The notes: a model not told the origin generated them from the sequence alone. DNA of 64,000 nt from Phaseolus vulgaris (GCF_000499845.2 NC_023751.2:35391309-35455308), one strand, 5' to 3'. Positions 36,034 through 49,756 are shown, counted from the stretch's first letter. Numbers and translations are program-made.

Positions 36034-37527
36034 ACCATAATTTGTAGCTTAAAAGGTTTGTGGAATTGACATATGGTCTGTGACCATGCCTGAAATAAAA
36101 ATGTATAGCATCAGAAGTTCCAAGCGTCATAACTAATACATACATAGTTAGGTGCTACTATAATCCAGAGGAAGATATGGTGCAACTATAGGGTGCCGTT
36201 TTTGTATCATTACTTGGTTTGTTCATAAAACAGTTTTTGTGGCTTCCATAGCAGGGACTTTAGATTTCTTATTTTTTCCCCAGTACTGTTTTCTACTGCT
36301 AGTGCCTGGTCATTTATTTCTTTTCTAACTTTGTATGATATTTCTCAGTGACTCGTGCTTTTTCCAATCACTCTCCAAACTACTCTTTAGTTCCTCCATC
36401 TCTTAATTGTTTATGTTTGAAGCTGAATTGCCCACAATGAACGGAACAAGATTGTTGAATCGTTCCTTGATGTTTCAAATGCACAATTATTTTATCTGCA
36501 ATCTCCTTTTTGTCTTTTTTTTAATGAAATAAAAAATGGGAAAAAATATAATTATGTTAGAACTTTGTGGTTTCAATAGATATAATTAAGAAAAGTGGAC
36601 GTTTTTTTCAGCTTTGGATAAGCAGAAAAAAGGTAAAAAAAAACAAATAATCATTAGACACTATAGATGCCTCACCTATGCAATTTTGATTCATGAATAA
36701 GCATCTGAAGTATTTTAACACAATGTTAATACTCAGACATATGTCAGTGTCAGACATGAGTAACTTATTGAAGTAAGCTAAAAACTATCAAATTAATAAA
36801 TTTTAATATTGTAATATTAATAATCTAATAATATTATCAGTATTGATTTATCAATAACATTATTAATACTAAAAGAATGTATAATTTAATTTTTTATATA
36901 TTCCCACTAAATATTTGGTATATACAAAAAATGAAACTTATGTAAAACATAATAACAGAAATCCTTAAAATAAAGAACTTGTGTCGGTGATCAAAATAAA
37001 GACCCGGCAGAATAAATAAAAACTTAACTTATCACTGAGGCTTACAAACATTTTTTATTCACTGAGATAATTTTCCATATAGTTAACTATAAACAAAAGC
37101 TGATTATGAATTCTATATAATTACTTTCTAAAGTTTATTAATTTGTCTCTAATCCAAATTTTAAACATCATGATAATTCTTGGAACAAGATTATAGCCTG
37201 AATTTTCTTTAGGATGCAGGAAGAAAAGCCAGTAACAGAAGCAAACCAACCCCCCAAAATTAACCAACTCATCTAAACTTGAACTAAATGTGAATATAGC
37301 TCGGTATTTGGTTTTTGACCCTCAAACACTGTTGTAGAATGCAAGAAAGCAGAACATATTCATAAATGCAGGTCTTTTTATTATGTAACCCGAATAAATA
37401 TATTTACAAATTCATCTCTGCAAAATTTTGGTGGGGTTCAGAAAGAGCAGCAGAAGAACTTAATTCCATTGGCCCTAACGAATTGTAATCAAGTATTTAT
37501 ACATATGATCTATATACACGATCCATC
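36034..37527. other. Convergent intergenic region (two 3' UTRs)
   Basis: This lies between the stop of the HERPUD-like gene (+) and the stop of the TBC gene (-). The inner part near 36500-37150 is AT-rich; the outer parts are probably 3' UTRs. No further gene seen. Confidence 0.6.
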
Positions 37528-40500
37528 TCACATCTCTGACAAAAGATTGCTAATTTTCCGAAGCTCTTTGAGAGCTGTCACAGCAGTAACCTGGCCTTTT
37601 CGGTCTTGTTGGAAAACAGATTCAATTACCTACACCACAAGCCAAACAAACAAGTATATGCAACCAGGGAGAGACATCAGATTTGGAACCAAATTTCATT
37701 CATAAAATGTTTTCATATTAAGAAAAGAAAAGCACTCAAACTGTGCTTATCTTACTAAATAACTTGTCATTGAAGTGTGATTGTGGGAAAGAGCTCTCTA
37801 CCTGAATATGGTCAAGCATAGACTGCCCAATATTCTTCAAAGTGCCCATAACATTCTGGTCTACCGATTCTCCTCTGCAGCTAACAGAACCACCATGCTC
37901 ATTAGTTGTGGATGAGGTGGCATGTGGAGCATTATTTTGAGTGCTACCACGGTTTGTAGATTCGGCAGCACCAGCTTTCTCAGATATAGCCTCAACAGTA
38001 TTCCGTCCAAAGGGCCAAAGCCACTGCAACTTATTATGCTTTTTCTCTTTAGGAGGTGTGACTTTATTTTCAGCATCATTGGTATTGCACCCTGATGTTA
38101 GGGGTGGATCATTGGGACTGGTATCTGAAGTTTCATTCGATTCAGAGTTTCCTGTATTGTGGAATGATGTCTGAGAAATGTTCTCAGAAGGATCAGAGAT
38201 TGGAAGGGGTGGGTCATTGGGAGTGGTATCTGAAGTTTCATTGCATTCAGAATTTCCTGTATTGCAGATTGATGTCTGAGAAATGTTCTCAGGAAGATCA
38301 GAGATTGGAAGGGGTTGATCACTGGAACTGCTATCTGCAGTTCCATTGCATTCAGAATTTCCTGTATTGCTGAACAATGTCTGAGAAATGTTCTCAAGAG
38401 GATAGGAGATTGGCAATGGCGAACTAATACCTGATGTTTCATTACGTTCGTCTAGGGATGAATCAGATGCAAGACTACTTTTCTCTGAGGTTATTTCATG
38501 ATCATTGGCCTCATTAGGGGGGCTAGTTGGGTCAGAATATATAGACAAGTCTTCCTCACTGCCAGAATGTACACCTGGAGATCTGTCATCAGATGAGTAA
38601 TTGTTGTCACCATTGGAGCTACTGTCTTCTTGTACTTCAACTGCTTCAGAAGGATTATCATTCTGGCAAAGGGTTTCATCTGGCTTCATTTTCTCTGCAT
38701 CTTCCTCTGAGCCAAGTGCCTTGCGTAGATCTTGCAACAAATTGCGCCTAAAATTTTTGGCACTCTGAAACCTTGATCTAGGAGGGTCAGATTCTGCTCT
38801 TCTCAAACTGAATTTTACTTTTTCTGTCCACCCCTTTTTCCGGGTGGGAACCTGTTTTTCTAGACCATCTTGCCTGTGTTCTTCAGCCTTCTGGGCAACT
38901 CTCCACTTTTCTTCCCAGTAGCTATCAGGTACCAAATTCAGAGAAGTTTTCGGAGACAGAGATTCAGATGGAAGGGTCGCAGATCTACTATAAATCGATT
39001 TACTTTGGTAATGGAACCCCATAAGCAAAAGTGATGAGGATGAAATATCAACACTTAGAGCAACAGCCTGCAAGGATCTGGCCTTCTCTAGTAGTTTTTT
39101 TATATTAATGTCTTCAGGGAAGTTTAATAATCTCTGGAGACACCTTGTAGGGTTTTCAGTTGCAAGCAGTGAAGATCTTAAATGAAGTAACATTGCTACT
39201 GCCATAGCTAAGATAAATGCTCCTCGGGGTGAATTTAAGATTCTGAACTCACAGTCATCGGAACCTTTTCCATTGCTGTTATTCTCTGATGCAAATATCT
39301 CATCCCAGATGATCAAGAGGTTGGCAAGTGAAAACTCTCGTCCAAATAAAACTCGCAGCCATCGAAGAGAAAAGTACTGGGGTTCAACCCCAAGATCAAA
39401 AAGATGGCTGTGAAGAGATGAATCTACTTGAGACAACAAATAATACAATGCAGTAGAAGCTTCAATCACAGGAGTAAGGCCACTGTGGGACCCGGATACA
39501 GGGGAGGAAGAGAAGAAATCAACCATTGCAACTGAACCATGGGCCCCGTTCATTAAAGCCTCAAACATACAGTACGCATCATGTTCCATGAATTTCTCAG
39601 ATAAAACAATGCCCAGTTCACCTTCAGCTCCATAAGCATCACTTAATAATACAATGGTCTGTATCTCAGGATCAAGTTCATCAAGACTATTGACTTTAAT
39701 GGAATTTCCAAGGGAATCAAATCCATCCTCCATCAATTCTGGAGACTTTTTAAAATCAAAGCTGTAAGAAAGATCATTCTCTTGACCTAAAAGGCCATCA
39801 AATCTGTCTGTAAAGTGATCTTCATAAAGCTTCCGAACTTCTGAGAGACGCTCCAAATCAACTTGCAGAACATAAAGCAGAGGAGCAAGTAACTCGTGCA
39901 TTCCTATAAAATAAGTGAATGAAAGAAATTAATCAGTCAATATTTTCATAGCAAATAAAACTACAGTAAAACTAATTATGTGAAAGCTGGGAAACCAAAT
40001 TGGAGGAATTTGCATCTTCCCAGGTATTAGGTTTCTCAACAATTAATAGCCTGTTTGCTTCGGATCAGGATAGACTTGACTTTGAAGAGATTGGTTTTAA
40101 AAGAATTGATTTGAGTTTGGAAATATGTTAATGGCCAAAGCCATGATCAAATTCTTGACAGATTTTGGCTAGTGTAGTAAAAGGCATTTGGATGCTCCAC
40201 TGTCAATTATGCAGGGTTGGAAATTGGAAGGAAAATTTTGACAAACATCACAGAATGAGAAAGCATACATAAAATAAAAGAATATTAGCTATAAATATGT
40301 ATTTGGTGTTAGAAGAAAAATACAGCACATGAAAATGAGAAGCATATTTATAATGGCGATAAATTTAATTAATGTTGATGAATTGTTAGACACCATTGCT
40401 TGGCTTGGCCCAGATAATTTTACCTTGTCTATAACCACATTCTGGGTTCCTTAGACACCACAGTAACAAAATTCGTCTCAACATGCTCTGGCATCCTGGT

Positions 40501-41807
40501 GCCTGAAAATAACTGCCATGTTCTGGGTATAATCGTGATAAATCCTGATCAACCATTCTCTCTAGCTCTGCATTGCGGAAAAAGCGACTCCATGTACTAT
40601 CTGCATATAAAGGCCAATTTACAGATCAGGTTCAATTCCAGATATTATACTTAAGAGAGACAAAGATGGCTAACTGATGGCAATTCACATGAAAGAATTC
40701 CATGAACACGACGACACAAGATAGACAATTTTCTTCTTTTAAATCCATTATTGCCATTTACCATAACAAGTGATTGATTGCCACTATGCACTAACTCTTA
40801 TCTTAATCTTCACACGAATTGAATTTACATAAAATAAACAGGCTACATCGCTGTACTCCTCCATAACAACATAAGAATTCATTTACTTATCCTTAAAAAT
40901 GAAATAGACTGAATATAGAGTACATATGAGGCTCTGGTTTAGCCAACTGAGAAAAGGTTTTCAATATAGTGTACATTGTCAGCACAGATATCAAACATGC
41001 TGCAAACTAGATTGGCTGAATCAGGGATACATAATTAGGTTAACAATTAAGGTGCTGAAATAGAGTGAGAAAAGCTTAGATTTACCTGGATTCAGTGAAA
41101 GTGGATTGTCAATGGCAAGATTGGGTGAATTAGTTCCATCCTTTGGAACATGTGGTTCAACCAGAAGGCGCCTTCTCAAGCTAGCATACCTAACAAGAAA
41201 AACAAATTTCGTGATCACAAAAAAACAACCATTAGCTGTACGAAAGCACACTCATTTCTAAAGTCCACTCCTCGATTATTTGCACAGAAAACACATTATC
41301 AAAATGCAAGGAAACACAGAATTCATCAAACACGCAGCAAGCCCTCTCTACCAGAGAAAGAACAGATTAATCATTTCTATTTCCCACCAATGAAATCGTC
41401 GATGTAATAATCTACCCTCATAATGAATAGTGTTGCCCTTAACCTAATGAATGCATCCCAAATTCAAATGCCAGCGATAAAAAATTCTGTAACTCCACGA
41501 CTTTATCTCCACCATAAACTCACGTCACAAACACACACACAAATACATTATCATCAAAATTAAACAACGAAAAATAAAACTAAAAACATGAAATGTAGCA
41601 GAGGATTTACCTTCTTCTGCAATTGGCGGTGACTCGACGAAAATCATCAATTGAAGTCGAAGTCGAGCACGGCAACACCCCAAGATTTATCCGCCACTGC
41701 AGCCCTCTAAGATCGCCGAATCGCCGATTCTCCGGCGCCGATCGCTTCAAAACGGCGTCGGAGCTGGCAGTAGTCGCTGACAACGGATCAGACAGCGCCG
41801 GTGGCAT
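37528..41807 (-). CDS. TBC1D5-like Rab GTPase-activating protein
   Basis: Five exons on the minus strand: 41807-41611, 41189-41086, 40600-40424, 39903-37802 and 37629-37528; total 2682 nt (893 residues). The TBC domain begins at about residue 33 (LRGLQWRINLGVLP). The catalytic arginine is seen in MVDQDLSRLYPEHGSYF and the glutamine in CGYRQGMHELLAP, the two fingers used to speed GTP hydrolysis by Rabs. LFDLGVEPQYFSLRWLRVLF is in the C-terminal half of the domain. The LYPEH motif is typical of TBC1D5, a Rab7 GAP linked to retromer in animals; that role here is inferred. The rest is serine-rich and disordered with a 35-residue tandem repeat (38105-38419), and the last exon encodes a conserved helix (VTAVTALKELRKISNLLSEM). 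Reading through the last intron would instead add 21 residues and stop at 37736. Confidence 0.93.
38105..38419 (-). repeat. In-frame 35-residue (105-bp) tandem repeat in the TBC protein
   Basis: Three full units starting PLPISYPLENIS, PLPISDLPENIS and PLPISDPSENIS, each continuing with QT...NTGNSE.N.T, followed by a partial unit (PLTSGCNTND). Unit length is exactly 105 nt, so copy-number changes keep the frame. The region is acidic, serine/threonine-rich and probably disordered. Confidence 0.9.
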
Positions 41808-42290
41808 GACCCTGCAGTAAGTCCCAACAACCCAGATGGTAAAAATCAACGAAAATCCCAAAAGACTCGAACTTTCTAGCAAACAGAAACCACCCTCACC
41901 TCAAACTCAGGAAGTCAATAGAAAGGCCCAAAGTCAAAAAGAGAGAATACCCAGTTCAGTTATAAAGATAAGCTCACGAAATTGAGTTGGCAGAGTGAAG
42001 AAGAAGCACAATTTAAGCAGAAAAACGAACTGGGGTGCGAGAATTCAGTGCAGAGAAACAGAATGATTCACACAGTTGCATTTGTTGTGTGAGTGTATTA
42101 TGGATTGGTCGGTTGAGAAGAGGAAGAGAGAGAAAGAGAGAGAGAATAATAAGTTTGTTTGTGTAGAGAAAAAGGGGTTGGATTGGGTTGGAGAAGAAGG
42201 GGAAAAAGCAAAAGCAATGGTGAAATTGTGCAATGGTGTGATTGTGCTTTACCTATTGGAATGGAAGGTATGGTGAGTTGTCTTATTCAC
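41808..42290 (-). promoter_or_regulatory. Leader and promoter of the TBC gene
   Basis: Upstream of the TBC start the minus strand is CT-rich, with a ctctctctttctctc-type tract near 42125-42145, as in many plant 5' leaders. The frames seen here on the plus strand (42076-42368) are its GA-rich complement and are not taken as genes. Confidence 0.45.
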
Positions 42291-42399
42291 AAAAACATGT
42301 TCATCAATTTGTGTTCTATATTATGTTATCTTCTTTTTCTTCTCTCTCTCATAAATAAAATCATATAATACATAAATAAATCACATGCCAATCCCATAG

Positions 42400-43405
42400 T
42401 TGCTGCTCAAAATTCCCAACATTTTGTCACTTTCTCTTCTGTGCCTATCTCTCTCTGTCTCACCAAAACATTATTATATTTATTTTTTTATTTTTTTATT
42501 TTTTGACAGTAACAGAGTTTCATTTTGTTGGGTGAATCTGCAGATCTTGTTTGTTTAGATAAAATTTCATTCATTTTAGTTATTTTTGTTATTTATATAA
42601 ATTCTTTTATTTTTTATTTTACATTTTTTAAATAATAACTTGTATATTGAAGGACCATTATGCTTTATTTTACTAAAGAAAATAAAAACAAAAATTTCAC
42701 TATAAGAAAATGAGTTATTTATTTGTGCTTTATTTTAACTGTCAATGAATGAGTTATTAATTGAAAAAAGTGAATAATAAATGCATATCTTTCAGCGCCG
42801 GCTTAATTAGAAGTTTTTGACTCATTTTATTTATAAAGAAATTTGATTTAGATTCGTTTTAAGAACTTGCAAATATAATCTTACCTGAATTTAGTTCCAA
42901 AACTAATTCAGGTTTAGATATTTAGTATTTTGTTTATGTTTTTAATATTTATCCTTAATTGTTGTTTTAATGTTTGAATGAGATTTTGCTAATTAAGATA
43001 ATTAAAATAAAAAAAATTATATTACAATAATTATATTATTTATTGTATAATTCAATAGTGTATCTATCATTTTATACAAATTAGATAACCACATATATTT
43101 TATTTTTATAGTAATCAATTTTATGTTGCTTGAAAAAATTATTCAAAGAAAATTACATATACTTTTATGTTATATTGCATTATAATTATATGATTTCACC
43201 TTGTATAAAATAAAACTTATATGTATTTATCTTTCTAAATAATATTTTGTGAACAACACATTAACGATTATTTAACAAAAGTGATATATAGAGGATATTG
43301 TTTTTTAATTGCTTTTAGTGTCACTTTTAATTATACTATTTTATTTTTATTTAATTAAAGTAATTTTATTATTTAATAAAATATGTAATTGAATATAAAC
43401 TCGCT

Positions 43406-43459
<54 letters not shown>

Positions 43460-44325
43460 CGCTATATAGTGATTTGCTAATCTTAGTGGACCTCTCTTTC
43501 ACACTTTTATTGGAAATAATTTAACACAAAAAATTTGTTTCAAACAAATTTAATTTTCAATAAAATTCAAATTAATGAGAGAAATTGTCTAAAATGTTAA
43601 AAATATTGCTTCTAATATTTATTTTCAAATAATAAACCTTAGTACATAATTGTTTAATTACTTCTCCTTTAATTTAAAGTTTAAATAATTTCTAACCAAA
43701 ACATTCAAACAATAATCTACTTATTTGAAGTCCTATTTAATTATTAATTAATATTATTAATGTATATTTTTAATCCGATTTTACGTAGTACAATTGTAAT
43801 TTTATAATATATTTCTGTTTAACGATTAATAGGTCTCTTATAATTGATTTCAGATCAATTATATTTTTTCTAAATAAAATATTAGACTAACTACCGTTAT
43901 AACTTTTAACTTAATTTTTGGGTTTTTATATAACAAAATTAAAATTTATAAATATAAATATTAAGTGATTAATAAAAGAGTAAATAATTCTTTAAAATTA
44001 TAATTTTATTTATAAAACAATTTAGTACTATATATAGTGTAATTTTTACTATTAATATGTCACACTTAAATTTTTATTTTAATCATCTCATGATATTAAA
44101 AAAATTTAAAAAATGATAAAGAGAACGTAATATTGATAAGTTGGTTGATTATGATTTATTCATTGAGAATTATTTCATGGTATAATAGGTGTTTCCATCT
44201 GGTATGTTCTTATAATTCTTTATGAATAAATATAATTTACCGTTTTTGTTAACATATGAGTTTTGGTATAATCTTCTATATTTTTGTATTTTTTTTAATA
44301 ATAATATTTTTTCATGTGACAAATG
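42400..44325. other. AT-rich intergenic DNA with a long (AT)n tract
   Basis: No gene seen. It contains the microsatellite at 43409-43455. The rest is poly-A/T-rich DNA without recognisable elements. Confidence 0.6.
43409..43455. repeat. (AT)n microsatellite flanked by a 14-bp direct repeat
   Basis: An uninterrupted AT dinucleotide tract of 47 bases. The word atataaactcgcta occurs on both sides, at 43393-43406 and 43451-43464. Confidence 0.9.
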
Positions 44326-44328
44326 ATT

Positions 44329-44609
44329 CATTACAAGAAAAACATAAAATAAAAACCAATTTTAGAGACGAAAAATAAATAGTTGCTATAGTAACTAAAT
44401 TAGATATCATTTTAGAAACTAAAAAAATAGTTTCTAAATTAGTTTCTACTATTGTTAAATGGTTTCTAAATTGGTATCTAATTAACTACCAAGGTTTTAA
44501 CTACCAATTATTTAGATTCTAAATCTGGTAGCAAAAACCTTGGTCACTATAGCAACTAATTATTTTTTTTCTTTAAAGTTGGTTTATATTTCATGATTTT
44601 CTTGCAGTG
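44329..44609. mobile_element. CACTA-like MITE, 281 bp, TSD ATT
   Basis: Begins cattacaagaaaaacat and ends atgattttcttgcagtg, inverted repeats of each other with few mismatches; flanked by ATT at 44326-44328 and 44610-44612. The inside has facing arms (ccaattttagagac ... tttaaagttgg) and repeated words such as tttctaaattagtttcta. It has no coding capacity. This is the cleanest short copy of the family in the window. Confidence 0.85.
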
Positions 44610-44612
44610 ATT

Positions 44613-47600
44613 GTTATTACTTGAGGTGTCTATATACCTGAGATGTTAAGTTGAATAATGATGCCTAATATGAAAGTTTTTGTAAAAAAATAAATAAAGT
44701 GAACATAATTAATTAGGTTTATATTAAAAAATTTGAGGTATTTTTTTTTATTCTCCTATGATGTTTGAAACAATAACTATTTAATAAGAGAAGAGAAAGA
44801 GAAAAAGAAAAATAATTAACTGTCTTGTTACTTTAGAGTTTATTTTTTTAAAGACAATTAAATTTTAATGTGATATAGATTTTTTTTAAATGGGCGCATA
44901 TTTAATTGATGGGATCCAAAATTTTGATGTTTTTGCATTTAATTTTACTTCCTTTCTAATAAGTATTCATGATCCATTCAATAGCTTTGAGTACAATAGA
45001 GTAATTTGTTTTTTCTTTTAAAAGCAAATTTATGATGTTTTAGAGGTTACAAGAAAAATACATCATTTTTTTTTTGTTAAATCGGACCTTTTTTAGTAAT
45101 TGGATAATTTTTTTTTTTATTAAAATATTTTTTATATTTTTTTTACAGAAATAGATATATTATTTTTCAAATCACAACTTTAAATAAATAAAAATCAATA
45201 TTTTAAGCATATATTTGTAATTTACCTTTTTTTAATTTAAAATAGACCAGCGGGTTGGTCTATATAAATAATAACAATTTTTTTTCACTACATTATTTTA
45301 TAATGTATTAAAACTATATATTCTTAACCTCACTGATTTAATTTAAATATATTTTTATAATTTTTTTAAAATAATTAATATGTTATTGTTATGCTATTTT
45401 CATTTCTAAATTGATTCAATAACCAATTTCATCAAACCATTGAATTTTTAATTAAATAGTATTTTAAGGACTTAAAAAATAAATTTAAAATAAAAGTATT
45501 ATGATTAAAATAATATTAAAATATTTTATTAATAAAGTGAAAATATCATATAAATAAAAAATCAGATTTCACTTAAAAGTAATTAATCTACCTTCTTCTT
45601 TTTTTTTTTCTAAAATACTGACTATATCATTTATAAAATTTATTATTTTTGTACTCTTAACACTAATTAGAGTAAATGTATCCAATCATATTTTTTATTT
45701 GAATAAATTCAATTTTATTCGTTTTTTCTTTGAAACAATTATAGTTTTCATGTTTACATGTGTCTTGTATGGAAGGTATTTGTGCTTATAATTAGTTTTT
45801 GTTAGTTCAGAGTCATAATGGTGTATTTAGATAGTTATTAGGACTCTCATGTGTAGGTTAGGTTATTCCTGCATTTTCTAGGAGTTGAAGTTCTTTATGA
45901 GTACCGTAAATGTTTGTGTTTAATTAAATAATTAATTTAGAAAATTGAGATTTTTGTTAATTAAAATGTAGTTTGCTCTAATCTTTTGTTAAATGATTTG
46001 AAAATATCTTTTGTTTTGAACTAATTGAATGCGTGTGAAAAAGGACTTGAGCAATTGTAGAATTCTAAATAAGATAAAGTGAATTGTGTTGGATAGGATA
46101 ATTTTCAAAATTAATAAGAAAGGATTTGAAAAACTCAACTTAAGACACCTGAATCAGTTTTAAGATTATGCAAATTATGCATATTCACTAAACGAGTCAT
46201 ATATATTTTTGATGTTTTATTTTAGTATATGTATATATTTTTAAATCAAATATTATTTTATAATATTATTTGGTGATTATGTAAATTATATATATATATA
46301 TTTACGTGCATGATATAGCTAGAGATGACTATGAGTGTTACTTACAACTACCTTGTATTATTATCAATCACACTTGAGTTTTTTGAGTTAATCTCCTCCT
46401 AAACACCCATGTTAAAGATGCACTAACCAATAGATCTTCTTAATCCCTTTAATGACCACTACAAATTAGGAAGGGTTCAAATTTTATATTTTGAGAAAAA
46501 TTATCATAAATATTCAATTCTAAGTTATCAATCCATTGATGTTGTTTAGTAGAGTTGGTTAATTAGTTGATATGTCTATATTTTAATGTAGCTGGTAGTT
46601 TAGTTTTCTTTTTATTTAATTAGTTAAAAAGGTAGAAAATTGTGACACTTAAAAGTGTCCACATATATATTATGTAAAGATGACCATTTATTCTAATATG
46701 TACAAGTAGAGAATGAAAAATCTTAATCCTGTTTTAAATTTTTTTTTGATTAAATGGTTTTAATAATTGATGTATAAATTTTTAGAAGATATATAAAATT
46801 AAAAATGGAAGATTATGAATTTGTTGTAATATGTAGGAGAGTGAAGAAGTGTGGTGGAGGCATATTCATTTTGTGATTTCCTTCTTCTCATTATGCTTTT
46901 AGTCATTATGCACTTTCCACTTCGGATTTTTATGCTCACTTTCACATGAATTTCTTTCAATGAAAAATCGAACCCAAAATAAACTTCAAGCTACTATTCA
47001 CATGGAAAATTATTTATCATTTTTAGAAACTAGAGTGAAACCCAAATACTTTAAAATATCATAGTTCAAGAAAATTATAGTTTTATTTGAAAATATATTA
47101 AGAATTTATGTAATAACATAAATATAATATTTGATCTCCCTTTCCTTTTACATAACAATAATTTTGTTGATATTTTTAAACTTTAATTGATTAAATTATT
47201 TTTTGTGATACCTTAAATGACCATGTGAGACTTATGGGTACGATTGGACGAAATAAAAACACCTAAAAAAATGAAAATTGAATTAAAATGATTTTTTTTA
47301 AAATAAAATATGATTAAACTTGTGGATTGAGCATAATAGTTTGAAGATACCAAGTGATATTTTATAACAATATTTTTATATTATACAACTGAGTGAAAAG
47401 TTTTATTGAGTCATTTAGAATTTATTTAAACAAAAATTTGATAAATTTAGTAAATATTAGATTATCATAAATATATAATTTTACGTGTGTTTTGAATATC
47501 ATAAATAAACCAATAATAAAAATATTTTATTTTATAATATATGAGTGTAGTTCATTTACAAACGGATTTTACAATAGTTAATTAAGTTGAAATTCTACTT

Positions 47601-48998
47601 TTTAATAATATACTAAGAAATGAAAGTTGTATTTATGTTTCTTTGATCTCATACTTTTTTTTGGAAATAATCTTAACCAATCACTCAATTAAAATGTGAG
47701 TTGAAATTAGGTAATTTTGAATTTGAGAAGCAAAACGTTTTTCATACGTTTTTATTTTTGTTATGGAGAAGACGTAAGTGATTAGAATTTGAAGAAGAGA
47801 GGATAAAGTGAAAGTCATGCATAGCCATGAAAATTTTATATTATATTTTTGCATTGCATTGATGATGATGATGACTGTGTTGGCACAATCATTAGTTTCA
47901 TTGACGTGGCGCATACGTGTTGTTCTCTTGAAGATGATTTTGTGTTACAAAATTTGATTTGGTAAAAGCAAGGAAACAGAGAAGAACCTCTCAGGAAGCA
48001 AATAAGCAACACCCATTATTATTTCCTACCACACACTTTCACCAAATCTTCATCTTCTTCCACCATTCACATCCTTTTTTAGTACGTGTTTTTTTTTATT
48101 TTTATAACATGTGTTTCAATGTTTCTTATATTAATTTTCTTATCTGTTGACAAATGTTGATGTGATAGTGAATAATGTTTTCAAACTGGGTTGAGATCAA
48201 GAGAACGATTTATTATATTTTTGTTGGTCAGTCTATCTGTTCTTCTTTTTTTTCAAAATGGTTTTTGTGTTCTCTTTCTACTTTAGTACTCATCAACTTG
48301 GATTCCAAGTTCGGATCATACATGCAGGAAACACTTTGACACGCTCAAATGAGATTTTAGTATTAGCATTCAGTATTATTAGTATTGAATAATGACGTAC
48401 CTGATTCTTGAAATTTGTGCTTATTTATATAATTATCATTGACATTTTGTTATTGGACCGGATTAAAATTTTGGATCATGACTAAAAGTGTATTACCTCA
48501 TGTTTGGCCACTAATTTAATCTTCTGCTTAGACATAATGACTTTAAATATCTCATCGACGTTGATCAAGTACTGGATTTTCATATGTTGTACGAATCCGA
48601 CCGATATTAAAAATTCCCTTTAAAAAGATATTAGAATAAGATTAAGTAACTTATGATAATTAACTTATGTCCTTATGGCGTTTGTTTCAAGTATATGTTT
48701 TGGTTTAAATAAATCCTTAACAAATGTAAATTAAAAAAACAATTGTTAACAAGTATTGTGATCATTTAAAAAAATTATACTCTGTAGAATTAAAATTCTA
48801 TCTACAGTAAAAAGATAAAAATGATTAAATTCTAAAATATTAAAAAAAATCCAAATTAAGGTAAACTAAATATGCATAAGAATCCAAAAATAGGCATAAG
48901 TACATGCACGTGATAAAAACACTACAAAATGGGTGGCTCTATAATGTCGAATTTTTTTTTTTAATATTGCTTTATTAGTACACATGTTAACTATTTTT
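44613..48998. other. AT-rich intergenic DNA, no gene recognised
   Basis: Over 4 kb of poly-A/T-rich DNA. The stretch 47650-48170 has a less skewed composition, with gatgatgatgatgac and CT-rich leader-like DNA, and could be a promoter or an untranslated exon, but no convincing coding frame follows on either strand. Confidence 0.5.
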
Positions 48999-49193
48999 TT
49001 TTTCATCAATTAAAGGTCTGATAATCCAACAAATACTCGCTAGGATAGATTCGAAAATTACTTTGATACTATATTATAAAGTGAACTTTTAGTTTAACAC
49101 AATCTCATAAAATTAGCTCATAAAGTTGAAGTTTACACTTACTTATATACAATAAAATATTTTAATCTCTAATCGATGTGAAATTTTAAAAAA
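48999..49193 (-). mobile_element. Partial TRIM: LTR plus part of the interior
   Basis: The minus strand has the LTR words gattagagattaaaat, tatataagtaagtgtaaact and ttcactttataatat, followed by tagtatcaaag (decayed primer-binding site) and gagtatttgttggattatca, matching the interior of the TRIM at 19764-20075. The other LTR is missing. Confidence 0.55.
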
Positions 49194-49756
49194 AATATAA
49201 TAAAAGTGAAATAATAATATGCATGAAAAAGAAGAGAAGGAGATTTTGACAGAAGGGATGATAATAGATGCAGATAAGGACAGTGTGTGTCTGCTACTCA
49301 TCTTTTCCAAAACCATTATAAATTTATTTATCTTTTTGTATCTATTCATTTCCAATTAATATATTTTAGTGATGAATTATGAGATTAACAGAAGAAAAGT
49401 GGAGCAGAAAATGTGGTTGTGGTGCAAAGTTTGCAATTATAATGGTATACCCCACTGGGGTTGTTCATATGAAGCCAAAGAAAAAGTGCACCCTTACCTT
49501 CTCCACAATTAACTTCTTCAACTCTCTTTTTTATTCACTTTTTAGGAAACAATTCTTCATTATAACAAAATCTTATTACTTTAAAAACCATCTCTTTTGA
49601 AACCAAACTAACATTTAAACAAATTTAAAAAGTATTTTTCTAAAATTTAAATCTTATTTGTTTAGTTACTTTGATTTGAAGATCAAAACTTGTTTTAATC
49701 TCTTTACTCAATAAATAGACTTTTAAACTTAATTCAATATTATCAAATAAATTGTA
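49194..49756. other. Intergenic, no gene seen
   Basis: Short frames on both strands (about 70 codons each) are hydrophobic or low in complexity and match nothing known. Confidence 0.5.

Noticed and set aside
38095..38442. Frames of 92 and 114 codons within the TBC exon
   Set aside because: They are other-frame readings of the 105-bp repeat; because the unit is a multiple of three, all frames repeat.
42045..42368. Plus-strand and minus-strand frames of 62-69 codons upstream of the TBC gene
   Set aside because: They arise from the CT/GA-rich leader; no conserved features.
43409..43455. AT tract as a replication origin or matrix attachment site
   Set aside because: A simple dinucleotide tract alone does not support either.
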